Assembly (NCBI GenBank): GCA_900766265.1
Contig: CAAFUS010000018.1
Span: forward strand, 62,001-126,000
Reading direction: 5' to 3'
Origin: Pseudomonadaceae bacterium
Lineage (GTDB): Bacteria > Pseudomonadota > Gammaproteobacteria > Pseudomonadales > Pseudomonadaceae
Length of the DNA: 64,000 bases
In this document: positions 16,400 through 25,163 of the stretch, in pieces
How the letters are laid out: each line of letters begins with the position of its first letter
How positions within the stretch are numbered: the stretch's first letter is position 1
Translations under genes and position numbers: made by a program
Notes under the pieces: model-generated
What the model was told of the DNA's origin: nothing
What the model saw: only the letters and a program-made list of their open reading frames with translations
Database searches by the model: none

Positions 16400-17842
16400 A
16401 TGATCCCGGTTATTCTTTCAGGTGGTAGCGGTTCCCGGCTTTGGCCCCTGTCCCGCAAACAGTTTCCTAAGCAGTTCCTGGCGCTGACTGGCGAACAGAG
16501 CCTGTTTCAGCAGACCGTCGAGCGCCTCGCGTTCGAAGGTATGCAGCAACCCGTCCTGGTGTGCAACAAGGAGCACCGTTTCATCGTCAAAGAGCAGCTG
16601 CAGAACCGCAAGCTGTCGGTGCAGAGCCTGATGCTCGAGCCGTTCGGCCGCAACACCGCGCCGGCCATCGCCATCTCCGCGATGAAGCTCATCGAGCAGG
16701 GCCGTGACGAATTGCTGCTGGTGCTACCAGCCGACCACGTCATCGAAGACCAGAAGGCCTTCCAGCGCTCGCTGGCCCTGGCCACCAATGCCGCCGAACG
16801 GGGCAAACTGGTGCTGTTCGGCATCCCAGCGACCCGCCCCGAAACCGGTTTCGGCTACATCAAGTGCGATCTGTCCGAGCGTGACGGCCTGCCCAACGGC
16901 GTCAATCGCGTCATGCAGTTCGTTGAAAAGCCCGACGAAGCGCGCGCCCAACAGTTCGTCGAATCGGGCGACTACTTCTGGAACAGCGGCATGTTCCTGT
17001 TCCGCGCCAGCGTCTTCCTGGACGAACTCAAGCAGCACGATCCCGACATCTACGACACCTGCTGGGCTGCGCTCGAGCGCAGCCTGCACAACGGCGAGGA
17101 AGTCCTCATCGACCCGGCAACGTTCGCCTGCTGCCCGGACAACTCGATCGACTACGCCGTGATGGAAAAGACCCAGCTCGCATGCGTCGTTCCGATGTCG
17201 GCCGGCTGGAGCGACGTCGGCTCCTGGTCCTCGATCTGGGACGTCCACGCCAAGGACGAGAACGGCAACGTAATCAAGGGTGACGTCGTCGCGATGGACA
17301 CCCACAACAGCCTGATCCACAGCAACGGCAAGCTGGTCACCGTGCTGGGCATGGACGACGTGGTCGTGGTGGAAACCAAGGACGCCCTGATGGTGGCGCA
17401 CAAGGACAAGGTCCAGGACGTCAAGAAACTGGTCAATGTCCTCGACGCCAAGGAGCGCTCCGAGACCCACAACCATTGCGCCGTCTACCGCCCTTGGGGC
17501 TGGTACGACTCGGTGGACATGGGCGGTCGCTTCCAGGTCAAGCGGATCTGCGTCAATCCGGGCGCCAGCCTGTCGCTACAGATGCACCACCACCGCGCCG
17601 AACACTGGATCGTCGTATCCGGTACCGCGCAGGTCACCTGCAACGACAAGACCTTCCTGCTGACCGAGAACCAGTCCACTTATATTCCGGTGACCTCGGT
17701 GCACCGCCTGGCCAACCCAGGCAAGATCCCGCTGGAAATCATCGAAGTCCAGTCCGGCAGCTACCTCGGTGAGGACGATATCGAGCGCCTCGATGACGTG
17801 TACGGCCGCGCCGAAGGCGTCGAAGCCAATGTAGCCCGTTAA
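16400..17842 (+). CDS. algA: Bifunctional mannose-1-phosphate guanylyltransferase / mannose-6-phosphate isomerase (AlgA/PslB type)
   Basis: Makes GDP-mannose for surface polysaccharides: the C-terminal cupin isomerises fructose-6-phosphate to mannose-6-phosphate and the N-terminal domain makes GDP-mannose. The 480-aa protein starts with the nucleotidyl-transferase signature VILSGGSGSRLWPLSRKQF, has FVEKPDEA near residue 175, and the isomerase metal site LSLQMHHHRAEHW near residue 395. Overall it closely resembles Pseudomonas AlgA, although PslB/WbpW paralogues cannot be excluded. It stands alone, not in an alginate operon, behind a 737-bp upstream region, with a strong terminator after it. 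Confidence 0.93.
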   Translation: MIPVILSGGSGSRLWPLSRKQFPKQFLALTGEQSLFQQTVERLAFEGMQQPVLVCNKEHRFIVKEQLQNRKLSVQSLMLEPFGRNTAPAIAISAMKLIEQGRDELLLVLPADHVIEDQKAFQRSLALATNAAERGKLVLFGIPATRPETGFGYIKCDLSERDGLPNGVNRVMQFVEKPDEARAQQFVESGDYFWNSGMFLFRASVFLDELKQHDPDIYDTCWAALERSLHNGEEVLIDPATFACCPDNSIDYAVMEKTQLACVVPMSAGWSDVGSWSSIWDVHAKDENGNVIKGDVVAMDTHNSLIHSNGKLVTVLGMDDVVVVETKDALMVAHKDKVQDVKKLVNVLDAKERSETHNHCAVYRPWGWYDSVDMGGRFQVKRICVNPGASLSLQMHHHRAEHWIVVSGTAQVTCNDKTFLLTENQSTYIPVTSVHRLANPGKIPLEIIEVQSGSYLGEDDIERLDDVYGRAEGVEANVAR

Positions 17843-17855
17843 GCGACGAGCACCT

Positions 17856-17887
17856 AAAAGCCCCCTCCCGCCGGCAGGGGGCTTTTT
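17856..17887 (+). terminator. Intrinsic terminator of the algA-type gene
   Basis: AAAAGCCCCCT (17856-17866) pairs with AGGGGGCTTTT (17876-17886) around a 9-nt loop and continues as T residues to 17888. It starts 14 bp after the stop. Confidence 0.92.
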
Positions 17888-18015
17888 TACGAGCAGTTGC
17901 AGGAATGTACTGGTGTCGCCACCGCCAAATTATGGCCGTGCACTGGCACATGCATTACCGCAGCGACTCGCTTCCTCTCTGTGCCGTCCCGGTCGTCGCT
18001 ACTAAAAGTTTTATC

Positions 18016-18043
18016 TTGAAAGCCGCAGGCAGTCTGCTTTCAA
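18016..18043. repeat. Inverted repeat upstream of the 77-aa gene
   Basis: TTGAAAGC (18016-18023) and GCTTTCAA (18036-18043) form perfect 8-bp arms around 12 bases, 33 bp before the start of the next gene. It could be an operator or a leader hairpin; no T-run follows. Confidence 0.4.
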
Positions 18044-18076
18044 TACACCACTCTGCACAAAGCAGATTCAACCTGA

Positions 18077-18310
18077 ATGAGCGAAAGACCGAACGTGACC
18101 AAAGACGAACTGCGCATCGAACTCGAACGCCAGGCGCAGCGATACAAGACTATCTATGGCGGAGAGGTCACCACCTACGCCGCGCAAGTTGAGCCCGAAC
18201 GCAAACCCTGGCGCAAGAAAGCCAGCGTCCAGGACCAGGCATTCAAGGAAGAACTGCAGAAACTGGAGCGGGAGAAACAGCAGATTGAATCCGAAGAAAA
18301 GTCCCTTTGA
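18077..18310 (+). CDS. Small conserved-type hypothetical protein, 77 aa
   Basis: I do not recognise a named family. The product is highly charged: an N-terminal helix KDELRIELERQAQRYKTIYG, a middle stretch KPWRKKASVQDQ, and a C-terminal acidic/basic heptad-like helix FKEELQKLEREKQQIESEEK that should form a coiled coil. There is no signal or membrane segment. The balanced charged composition and clean helical pattern support real coding. The ribosome site is weak; a second ATG does not lie nearby in frame. It is convergent with the 65-aa gene at 18389. Confidence 0.7.
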   Translation: MSERPNVTKDELRIELERQAQRYKTIYGGEVTTYAAQVEPERKPWRKKASVQDQAFKEELQKLEREKQQIESEEKSL

Positions 18311-18388
18311 AGTGCACGGCTAATTGCACCTGATTGGCGCAGTGCGCTGAACGCGGTAGTTGAACGGCACTTCATTGGCGCCCTGCCC

Positions 18389-18586
18389 TCAAGCATCCTC
18401 CGGCTTATCATCGGCCGAGCCCCGCTCTTCGTTGCTTTGTTCCTGCAAGCGTCGCCATAACTGCGCCGCCTCCGGAAACTCCGTGCCGTGATGCTCTCCG
18501 AGTTCTTTAGGATCGTAGCGACGAACACAGCCTTCACCGACAGTCGGCGGCGCCTTGCTCGTCGCTTTGTCCCAAGGATTGCTCAT
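18389..18586 (-). CDS. Small hypothetical protein, 65 aa, downstream of purU
   Basis: Unrecognised, but likely real. It starts two bases after the purU stop, so it should be cotranscribed and coupled. The product MSNPWDKATSKAPPTVGEGC continues through a hydrophilic region with AQLWRRLQEQSNEE and an acidic tail ADDKPEDA; it is soluble with no membrane segment. The WDK..SKAPP start recalls short conserved Pseudomonas proteins, but I cannot name one. Confidence 0.65.
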   Translation of the reverse strand: MSNPWDKATSKAPPTVGEGCVRRYDPKELGEHHGTEFPEAAQLWRRLQEQSNEERGSADDKPEDA

Positions 18587-18588
18587 GC

Positions 18589-19440
18589 TTAATTAAATAC
18601 GACAGTCTTGTTGTCGTGTACGAGAACGCGGTCTTCGAGGTGGTAACGCAGGCCGCGTGACAACACCATCTTTTCGACATCCTTGCCCAGCCGGACCATG
18701 TCCTCAATGCTGTCCCGATGCGTCACACGCACCACATCCTGCTCGATGATCGGCCCGGCATCCAGCTCTTCGGTTACATAGTGGCAGGTCGCGCCGATGA
18801 GCTTCACGCCCCTGAGCGACGCCTGGTGATAGGGCTTGGCGCCTACGAACGACGGCAGGAAGCTGTGGTGGATGTTGATGACCTGCTGGGCGAACTGCTG
18901 GCACAGATCGGGCGGCAGGATCTGCATGTAACGCGCGAGCACGATGACATCAGCTTCGTGGGCCCGGACCAGGCGCGATACTTCGGCAAATGCCTCTTCC
19001 TTGCGTCCTGCCTCGACCGGAACGTGGAAATAAGGAATTCCGTGCCACTCGACCATGCTGCGCAGCGCATCGTGGTTAGCGATCACGCAGGGGATCTCGC
19101 AATCGAGCTCACCGCTGTGCCAGCGGTGCAGCAGGTCCGCCAGACAATGGGACTCGCGGCTGGCCATCAGGACCACCCGCTTGCGCTGCTCCGAATCGCT
19201 GATGCGCCACTCCATTGAGAACTCCCGCGCAATGGGGGCGAACGCCTGGCGGAATCCCTCCAGGTCGAAGGGCAAGGAATCGGCGCGGATTTCATGTCGC
19301 ATGAAGAACCAGCCACTCTGGCTGTCGGAATGATGACTCGCCTCGGTAATCCAACCGTTGTAGGTGGCGAGAAAATTACTGACCTTGGCAACGATGCCAA
19401 CGCCATCCGGGCAGGCAATGACCAGCCTGAAAGTACGCAT
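18589..19440 (-). CDS. purU: Formyltetrahydrofolate deformylase PurU
   Basis: Hydrolyses 10-formyl-THF to formate and THF, supplying formate for purine synthesis and balancing the one-carbon pool. The 283-aa protein has an N-terminal ACT domain (RLVIACPDGVGIVAKVSNFL) and a C-terminal formyltransferase-fold domain with VLARYMQILPPDLC, the catalytic segment INIHHSFLPSFVGAKPYHQA and ATCHYVTEELDAGPIIEQD, so catalytic Asn, His and Asp are present. ATG 19440; a -10-like TAGAAT lies about 30 bp upstream on the minus strand. Divergent from mvaT across 286 bp. Confidence 0.96.
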   Translation of the reverse strand: MRTFRLVIACPDGVGIVAKVSNFLATYNGWITEASHHSDSQSGWFFMRHEIRADSLPFDLEGFRQAFAPIAREFSMEWRISDSEQRKRVVLMASRESHCLADLLHRWHSGELDCEIPCVIANHDALRSMVEWHGIPYFHVPVEAGRKEEAFAEVSRLVRAHEADVIVLARYMQILPPDLCQQFAQQVINIHHSFLPSFVGAKPYHQASLRGVKLIGATCHYVTEELDAGPIIEQDVVRVTHRDSIEDMVRLGKDVEKMVLSRGLRYHLEDRVLVHDNKTVVFN

Positions 19441-19726
19441 CTAAGGTAACTCCGCGGTTCGTGAGGCGCGCATTCTATCCCAACGGGTAAAATCGCAGCC
19501 ATCACCGTTTCACGCCAATACCTCGGCATAAGCCAGCAGAACGGCACCTGCCGCCACATGACGAATCAATAAATAAGTTGTCCGAGAGTCGTCGGCAGCG
19601 GAAAAACGCCGCAACTTAAATCTGCAGTACGACAACGGTAATTTGCCAAGCTATATTTACTTGCCGCATTTGCATGATTACCATTACGGACAACCTTAAC
19701 CTTATCCTCATATCAGGGAAGCCCAC

Positions 19727-20107
19727 ATGTCGCTTATCAACGAATACCGTGCTACCGAAGAAGCCATCAAGGAACTTCAGGAGCGCCTGAAGAACATGTC
19801 GCAGGATGACAAGCTGCAAAAGGAACTTGAGTTCGAGGGCAAGCTGCGGGAGCTGATGGGCCAGTACCAAAAATCGCTGCGCGACATTATCGCCCTGCTC
19901 GATCCCGAGGCGAAGAACACTCGCACTAACAACCGCACTGCAAAGGCCCCAGCGCCAAGCAAGCGCGCCCGCCGCGTAAAGCAGTATAAGAACCCGCACT
20001 CCGGTGAAGTCATCGAAACCAAGGGCGGCAACCACAAGACTTTGAAAGAGTGGAAGGCCAAGTGGGGCGCAGATACGGTTGAAGGTTGGTCGACCCTGCT
20101 GGGCTGA
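19727..20107 (+). CDS. mvaT: H-NS-family xenogeneic silencer MvaT/MvaU
   Basis: Nucleoid protein that binds AT-rich DNA and silences horizontally acquired genes in Pseudomonas. The 126-aa product has an N-terminal oligomerising coiled coil (residues ~1-60, NEYRATEEAIKELQERLKN), a basic Ala/Pro/Lys/Arg linker (75-90), and the C-terminal DNA-binding domain with KGGNHKTLKEWKAKWG, which matches MvaT. MvaU paralogues are very similar, so the symbol is the likelier of two. The sequence upstream (19610-19720) is noticeably AT-rich for this window, which fits autoregulation. An elaborate hairpin follows the gene. Confidence 0.93.
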   Translation: MSLINEYRATEEAIKELQERLKNMSQDDKLQKELEFEGKLRELMGQYQKSLRDIIALLDPEAKNTRTNNRTAKAPAPSKRARRVKQYKNPHSGEVIETKGGNHKTLKEWKAKWGADTVEGWSTLLG

Positions 20108-20201
20108 GGACGTCGCACGAACCTCGGGGCGCCAGCCAACCGGACTCATCGGCCACTGGCCAGCTGAAAGTTTCTGAAGGCTCGAGGCACCGCGACACCA
20201 G

Positions 20202-20263
20202 ACGCCGGCTCCTCCTGTTGTTCGAAAGAGCACTTTCTAATAACAGGGGAAAGCCGGCGTTTT
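20202..20263 (+). terminator. Multi-tier hairpin terminator after mvaT
   Basis: Three nested stems stack: ACGCCGGCT (20202-20210) with AGCCGGCGT (20252-20260), then CCTGTT with AACAGG, then GAAAG with CTTTC around AGCA. Four T residues follow on the plus strand. It lies between convergent mvaT and sbcB. Confidence 0.7.
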
Positions 20264-20265
20264 AC

Positions 20266-21690
20266 TTATAAACCGTAGCGAACGCGCAGTCGCGCGGCGT
20301 GCGCCTGCCACTGGCGCAGCAGGTTGGCCTGGTCCGGGCTCGCGCTTTCCAGCAACTGGCCGGCCTGCGCCTCGAAGTGCTGCAGTGTGTTCGGGCCACC
20401 ATACTCCGGCTCGCTCAGGCGCCGCCTGCAGAATGCCCACCACTGCTGCCTTTCTTCTGCATTCAACGTTTCCGGGAAGTTTCGCGCGCGATAACGGAAC
20501 AGCAACTCCGCCAGCCGCGGATCGGCAAAGGCCCACTGGCCTGCAAGTTCGTGCGGCTGCGCATTACGTACCCGGTCGCACAGCCTGCGGTCACGATCAC
20601 CAATGAAGCCGTCGTATAGCAGTTGTTCGGTATCGTCGGGGCATGGCACGGGATCTTCCCGGTAGATCTCCTCCAGACTGTTCTGCCAGTCCGGTTGATG
20701 CGCACGCAGCGACTTGGCATTAAGGTGGCAGCCGTCAACGTCCAACCCCAGCCGCTGGATGTCCTCCTGGCGCAACACCCCCATGGGCGCGATCACCGGG
20801 CAGCGATTCACATGGATCAGCTTCAGCGGTACCGGTAGCTCGCCCCCGAGCTCATCGCGCCGGGTATAGAGCCGCTTGCGCAAGGTCTGCGCCGGTTCTA
20901 TCCACAGCGGCGAGGGGTCGGCCTGCAGATCGCAGACGATCAGCGCGTTGCGATTGACCGGATGCCAGGCGAGCGGCAGCACGACGGAGAGGAAATGCCG
21001 CGCCGCCGAAAAACGCCCGGACACATGCACGAAGGGTTTGAGCAGCTGGATCTGCTCGACTACCTGCTGCTTGCGCCTGAGCCGATACAGGTAGTCGTAC
21101 AGACGCGGTTGCCGCTCACGGACCAGGCGAGCCAGCGCAATCGTCGCGCGCACGTCTGACAAAGCATCGTGTGCCTGCAAGTGCTCCAGGCCATTGGCCA
21201 CGCTCAGGCGCTCCAGCTTCAAGCTCACCCGGCCGTCTTCCTCCGGCCAGACCAGACCTTCCGGACGCAGGGCATAGGCGGCCCTCACCAGGTCGATCAG
21301 ATCCCAGCGGCTGTTACCGCCCTGCCACTCCCGGGCATAGGGGTCGAAGAAGGTCCGATACAGGCCATGGCGCGTGACCTCATCGTCGAAGCGGATGCTG
21401 TTGTAGCCGGCGGTGCAGGTGCCCGGCTGCGCCAGCTCGGCGTGCAGACGCGTCATGAAATCCGCCTCGCACAGGCCCTGGCGCTCGAGTGTCGCCGGAG
21501 TGATGCCGGTTACCAGGCAGGCGGCGGGATGGGGCAGGATGTCGTCGCTTGGCCGACAGTAAAGGTTCAGGGGCTCGCCGACTTCGTCCAGCGCCTCGTT
21601 GGTACGTATCCCCGCGACCTGCAGAGGACGGTCGCAGCGCGGCGAAATCCCGGTGGTTTCGTAGTCGTACCAGAAAATAGTCGGCGTCAC
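20266..21690 (-). CDS. sbcB: Exodeoxyribonuclease I
   Basis: 3'-to-5' single-strand DNA exonuclease used in recombination and mismatch repair. The protein has the DEDDh exonuclease core: Exo I motif FWYDYETTG with Asp9 and Glu11, Exo II around AGYNSIRFDDEVTRHGLYR, and Exo III AHDALSDVRATIALARL with catalytic His and Asp; the SH3-like and helical C-terminal domains follow. I prefer GTG 21690 (474 aa), which has GGAAGGA eight bases upstream and fits the family N-terminus; ATG 21717 would add nine residues but has no ribosome site. Convergent with mvaT. Confidence 0.95.
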   Translation of the reverse strand: MTPTIFWYDYETTGISPRCDRPLQVAGIRTNEALDEVGEPLNLYCRPSDDILPHPAACLVTGITPATLERQGLCEADFMTRLHAELAQPGTCTAGYNSIRFDDEVTRHGLYRTFFDPYAREWQGGNSRWDLIDLVRAAYALRPEGLVWPEEDGRVSLKLERLSVANGLEHLQAHDALSDVRATIALARLVRERQPRLYDYLYRLRRKQQVVEQIQLLKPFVHVSGRFSAARHFLSVVLPLAWHPVNRNALIVCDLQADPSPLWIEPAQTLRKRLYTRRDELGGELPVPLKLIHVNRCPVIAPMGVLRQEDIQRLGLDVDGCHLNAKSLRAHQPDWQNSLEEIYREDPVPCPDDTEQLLYDGFIGDRDRRLCDRVRNAQPHELAGQWAFADPRLAELLFRYRARNFPETLNAEERQQWWAFCRRRLSEPEYGGPNTLQHFEAQAGQLLESASPDQANLLRQWQAHAARLRVRYGL

Positions 21691-21872
21691 GTGCTCGATC
21701 CTTCCATGCGTTGCCACGAGTCTACCCCAGCCACGGACACCGACGCGCCAACCTCTCAGACGAGCCCCTGGTAGCGCCAGCCATCACGCCAATCCAACAA
21801 CGGTGCGACATCGGCAACAGCCGCGGCGAGTCTTCAATTGATTCCCGCCGCGGCGCCGCATAGCATCTGGCT

Positions 21873-22613
21873 TTGCTCGACGCCGCCGAACGAGTCCACT
21901 CTTTGTTACCCGCCAGCTCTTCCCCTCCAGCGCCACTGGACAACAGCCACAGGATCGAGACACCTGAAGGGATCGATCTCGTGCTGCGCCCCGCCGGGCT
22001 GGTTCCGCGCGCGCTCGCCTTCGCCGTGGATCTGGCCATACGAGGCGCGATCCTCGGCATCCTCGCCTTGCTACTGACCCTGCTCGGGAAGTTCGGCATG
22101 GGGCTCGGCGCCATCATGCTGTTCCTCGTGCAATGGTGGTACATGGTACTGTTCGAAGTCCTGAACCAGGGCCGCACACCCGGCAAGCAATGGATGGGGC
22201 TGCGCGTGGTTCACGACGATGGCACCCCCATCGGCTGGCCCGCCTCCCTGACGCGCAACCTGCTGCGGTTCGTCGATCTGCTGCCCTTTGGCTATTTCCT
22301 CGGCGCCCTCAGTTGCCTGGCGCACCCGTCGTTCAAGCGCCTTGGCGACCTGGCGGCCGGAACCTTGGTGGTGTATCGCGAGCAACCGCCGAACCGACCA
22401 CAGCTGCCGGATACCGAAGCCATGCACGCCCCCTTCCCCTTGTCCATCGACGAGCAGCGCGTGCTCATGAGCTACGCCGAGCGCCAGGCTGGCCTGTCCG
22501 CCCCCCGACGCCAGGAGCTGGCAGCGATACTGGCCGGCCCCCTGCAGGTGGCACCGGAGCAGAGCGAAGCGCGCATCCAGGCGATCGCCCGCGGCTTGCT
22601 GGGGCCCACATGA
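21873..22613 (+). CDS. RDD family membrane protein, first gene of the MoxR operon
   Basis: Integral membrane protein with the RDD motif region LVPRALAFAVDLAIRG, two to three helices (ILGILALLLTLLG, AIMLFLVQWWYMVLFEV), GRTPGKQWMGLRVV, and a second amphipathic/membrane segment; a soluble C-terminal tail follows. Some RDD proteins act in Na+/Li+ export, but no transport role is shown for this context. The frame opens with TTG 21873 and has no clear ribosome site; homology-like sequence begins near 21936 (DNSHRIETPEGIDL), so the true start is uncertain. Its stop overlaps the next start by four bases. Confidence 0.88.
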   Translation: MLDAAERVHSLLPASSSPPAPLDNSHRIETPEGIDLVLRPAGLVPRALAFAVDLAIRGAILGILALLLTLLGKFGMGLGAIMLFLVQWWYMVLFEVLNQGRTPGKQWMGLRVVHDDGTPIGWPASLTRNLLRFVDLLPFGYFLGALSCLAHPSFKRLGDLAAGTLVVYREQPPNRPQLPDTEAMHAPFPLSIDEQRVLMSYAERQAGLSAPRRQELAAILAGPLQVAPEQSEARIQAIARGLLGPT

Positions 22614-23590
22614 AACAGAGTCTGTTCGAAGCCCGGCATCAACAGGAGTGGCAGCGTTTTTCGGCGCTGCTCGAACTGCTCGAGCGCGGCCGCAAGCCGA
22701 GCCAGCCGGTGGATGATTTCCCCGCCGCCTACCGGCGGATCTGCCAGCACCTGGCGCTGGCCGAGGCCCGCGGCTACAGCAGCTACCTGATCGACCAGCT
22801 CAGGCAGCTGGCGATGCGTGGGCACCAGCAGTTCTACCGTCACCGGAGCCATTTGCTGGCGGACCTGCTGGGATTCGTCCCGAGCGGGTTTCCGCGCCTG
22901 GTACGACACGAGTGGCGCGCACTGCTGGCTGCCAGCCTGTTGTTCTACGGCAGCCTGGGGCTGATGGGGGTACTGGTCTATCTCTTCCCCGACCTGGTGT
23001 ATAGCCTGATGGGCGCCGATCAGGTGAGCCAGATGGAATCGATGTACGACCCCGACGCGAGCCGTCTCGGCCGTTTTTCCGAACGAGGCTCGGGCGATGA
23101 CTGGCTGATGTTCGGCTACTACATCATGAACAACATCGGCATCGCCTTTCAGACCTTCGCCAGCGGCCTGCTTTTCGGCATCGGCACCTTGTTCTTCCTG
23201 CTGTTCAACGGCCTGACCATCGGCGCGATCGCCGGGCACCTCACCGAAATAGGCTACCACCACCCCTTCTGGTCATTCGTGATCGGTCATGGCGCCTTCG
23301 AGCTGACCGCCATCACCGTCGCCGGAGCCGCAGGGCTGAAGCTCGGCTGGGCGCTGCTCGCCCCGGGGCAACGCACCCGCGGCGAGGCCCTGCGCCGGGC
23401 AGCGAAACGGGCGATCGGGCTCATCGCCGGCGCTGTGGTCCTTCTTCTCATCGCAGCCTTCGTCGAGGCCTACTGGTCGTCGATGACCCATACCTCCTTG
23501 ACCGTCAAATACCTGGTCGGAGCGGCCCTCTGGGCGCTGGTCGGGCTCTATCTGTCGCTGGCCGGTCGGAGTTCGCATGCGCCTGACTGA
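22610..23590 (+). CDS. Stage II sporulation protein M-like (SpoIIM/DUF95) membrane protein
   Basis: A 326-aa membrane protein of the SpoIIM/DUF95 family found in non-sporulating bacteria beside MoxR genes. After a ~90-residue helical cytosolic part it has five to six membrane helices: SLLFYGSLGLMGVLVYLFPD, ASGLLFGIGTLFFLLFNGLT, the signature GHGAFELTAITVAGAAGLKLGWAL broken into two segments, and two C-terminal helices. ATG 22610 overlaps the RDD stop (ATGA). A larger overlapping open frame starting at 22133 is antisense-type noise until it joins this frame. Function unknown. Confidence 0.9.
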   Translation: MKQSLFEARHQQEWQRFSALLELLERGRKPSQPVDDFPAAYRRICQHLALAEARGYSSYLIDQLRQLAMRGHQQFYRHRSHLLADLLGFVPSGFPRLVRHEWRALLAASLLFYGSLGLMGVLVYLFPDLVYSLMGADQVSQMESMYDPDASRLGRFSERGSGDDWLMFGYYIMNNIGIAFQTFASGLLFGIGTLFFLLFNGLTIGAIAGHLTEIGYHHPFWSFVIGHGAFELTAITVAGAAGLKLGWALLAPGQRTRGEALRRAAKRAIGLIAGAVVLLLIAAFVEAYWSSMTHTSLTVKYLVGAALWALVGLYLSLAGRSSHAPD

Positions 23591-25163
23591 TGCGACCATG
23601 GCGATCCGTCCCCGCAGCACCTGGGAGGCGCTCGACCTCGGCACCCTCCTGGCGCGCCGCCACGCCCCGCTCCTGATGCTCAGCTGGGCGTTGCTCACCC
23701 TGCCGGTATTCGCGACGCTCAGCCTGCTGTTCTGGCAATACCCAGGGGTCGCGTTCGCACTGTTCTGGTGGCTCAAGCCACTCTACGAGCGCCTGCCGCT
23801 GCTGATCCTTTCCCGTGCTCTGTTCGGCGATAACCCTACGCTCAGGCAAAGCTTCGCAGCCCTGCCGTCCGTTCTGCGCGGCCAGTGGCTGGCCAGCATC
23901 ACCTGGCGCCGCTTCAGCACGACCCGCAGCTTCGACCTGCCGGTCATTCAGCTCGAGGGGTTGTCCGGCCGCGCCAGACGCCAACGCCTCGGGGTACTGG
24001 CACAGCAGGGCAGCGGTACCGCTACATGGCTGACCATCGTCGGGATGCACCTGGAGACGGCCCTCTGGCTGGGACTGCTCGGGGCGCTCTATTTCATGTT
24101 GCCCGCCCAGCTGATGGACAACTGGAACTGGAGCGACCTGCTCGGCGGCGATCAGGAGTGGCTCTGGCTCGAGCACCTGAGCAACCTGCTGTACGTGCTG
24201 GTGCTCGTCGTCTGGGAGCCCGTCTACGTGGCCTGCGGCTTCAGCCTCTACCTTAACCGACGCACCCTTCTGGAGGGCTGGGACATCGAACTGGGCTTCA
24301 GGCGACTTCAACAGCGCCTGGCCAGGGTCGCACCGACGCTGCTGATCGCGATCTGCCTGTTGACCGCGCTGCCGATGAGTGACGCCTTGGCGCAACAACC
24401 GACTTCCGTCCCCCACACCGAACAGGCCACCGACGAAAGCCCTAAAGCCGAGCGCCTGCTGAGCCAGCCGCTGACCAGCAAGGCCGCCAGCGAGCAGATC
24501 CAGAAAATTCTCGACAATCCGCCCTTCGAACACCGGGAGACCGTCACACGCTGGCGGCTCGGTGACCAGGCGCAGGAGGAGGACGACCAGGACAGCGGCA
24601 AAGGCCTGCTTGATGCCCTGTCCCGCCTGGCCGACATGTGGCAGGGACTGGACGTCGTCGCCCAGGTCCTCGAAGTGGTGCTCTGGGCCGCCGTGATCAT
24701 CGGTTTCTTCCTGCTCTGCTGGCGGTATCGCATATGGCTGCAAGTATTCGGCTCGCGCCTGGGACTGAATTCGCGTCCGGCGGGGCCGGAAACGCCAGCG
24801 CAACGCTTTGGCCTGGAACTCGTCCCTCAGAGCCTGCCTTCGGACGTGGCCGGCGAAGCCGAACGCCTATGGGCCGAAAGCCCTCGGGAAGCCCTTGGAC
24901 TGCTCTATTGCGCGCTGCTCAGCCACCTGGTCCAGGTTCACCGGCTGCCGCTGAAGGATGCCGATACCGAAGGCGAGGTGATCGCCCGGATACAACGGCT
25001 GGAGCAACCGCCGCTGCATGATTTCGCCCTACTGCTGACCCGGCACTGGCAAAACGCGGCGTACGGCCATCACACACCGCCCGCCTCGGTCAGGGACCAG
25101 CTGTGCGACACCTGGCGCAGCCTGTTCGGGACGGGCCAGGCGATGCGGGAAACCACGTCATGA
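23577..25163 (+). CDS. DUF4129-containing membrane protein of the MoxR operon
   Basis: A 528-aa protein. The N-terminal ~265 residues contain five or so membrane helices, ending in one resembling a signal segment (LLIAICLLTALPMSDALA). A periplasmic hydrophilic stretch follows, then a further helix (VVLWAAVIIGFFLLCWRYRIWL) and a cytosolic DUF4129 domain with ESPREALGLLYCALLSHL. DUF4129 domains occur with MoxR, DUF58 and transglutaminase-like genes. It overlaps the SpoIIM-like gene by 14 bp and the DUF4350 gene by 4 bp. Biochemical role unknown. Confidence 0.85.
   Translation: MRLTDATMAIRPRSTWEALDLGTLLARRHAPLLMLSWALLTLPVFATLSLLFWQYPGVAFALFWWLKPLYERLPLLILSRALFGDNPTLRQSFAALPSVLRGQWLASITWRRFSTTRSFDLPVIQLEGLSGRARRQRLGVLAQQGSGTATWLTIVGMHLETALWLGLLGALYFMLPAQLMDNWNWSDLLGGDQEWLWLEHLSNLLYVLVLVVWEPVYVACGFSLYLNRRTLLEGWDIELGFRRLQQRLARVAPTLLIAICLLTALPMSDALAQQPTSVPHTEQATDESPKAERLLSQPLTSKAASEQIQKILDNPPFEHRETVTRWRLGDQAQEEDDQDSGKGLLDALSRLADMWQGLDVVAQVLEVVLWAAVIIGFFLLCWRYRIWLQVFGSRLGLNSRPAGPETPAQRFGLELVPQSLPSDVAGEAERLWAESPREALGLLYCALLSHLVQVHRLPLKDADTEGEVIARIQRLEQPPLHDFALLLTRHWQNAAYGHHTPPASVRDQLCDTWRSLFGTGQAMRETTS

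Noticed and set aside
21691..21717. ATG 21717 as the sbcB start
   Set aside because: No ribosome site; GTG 21690 has GGAAGGA and fits the family N-terminus.
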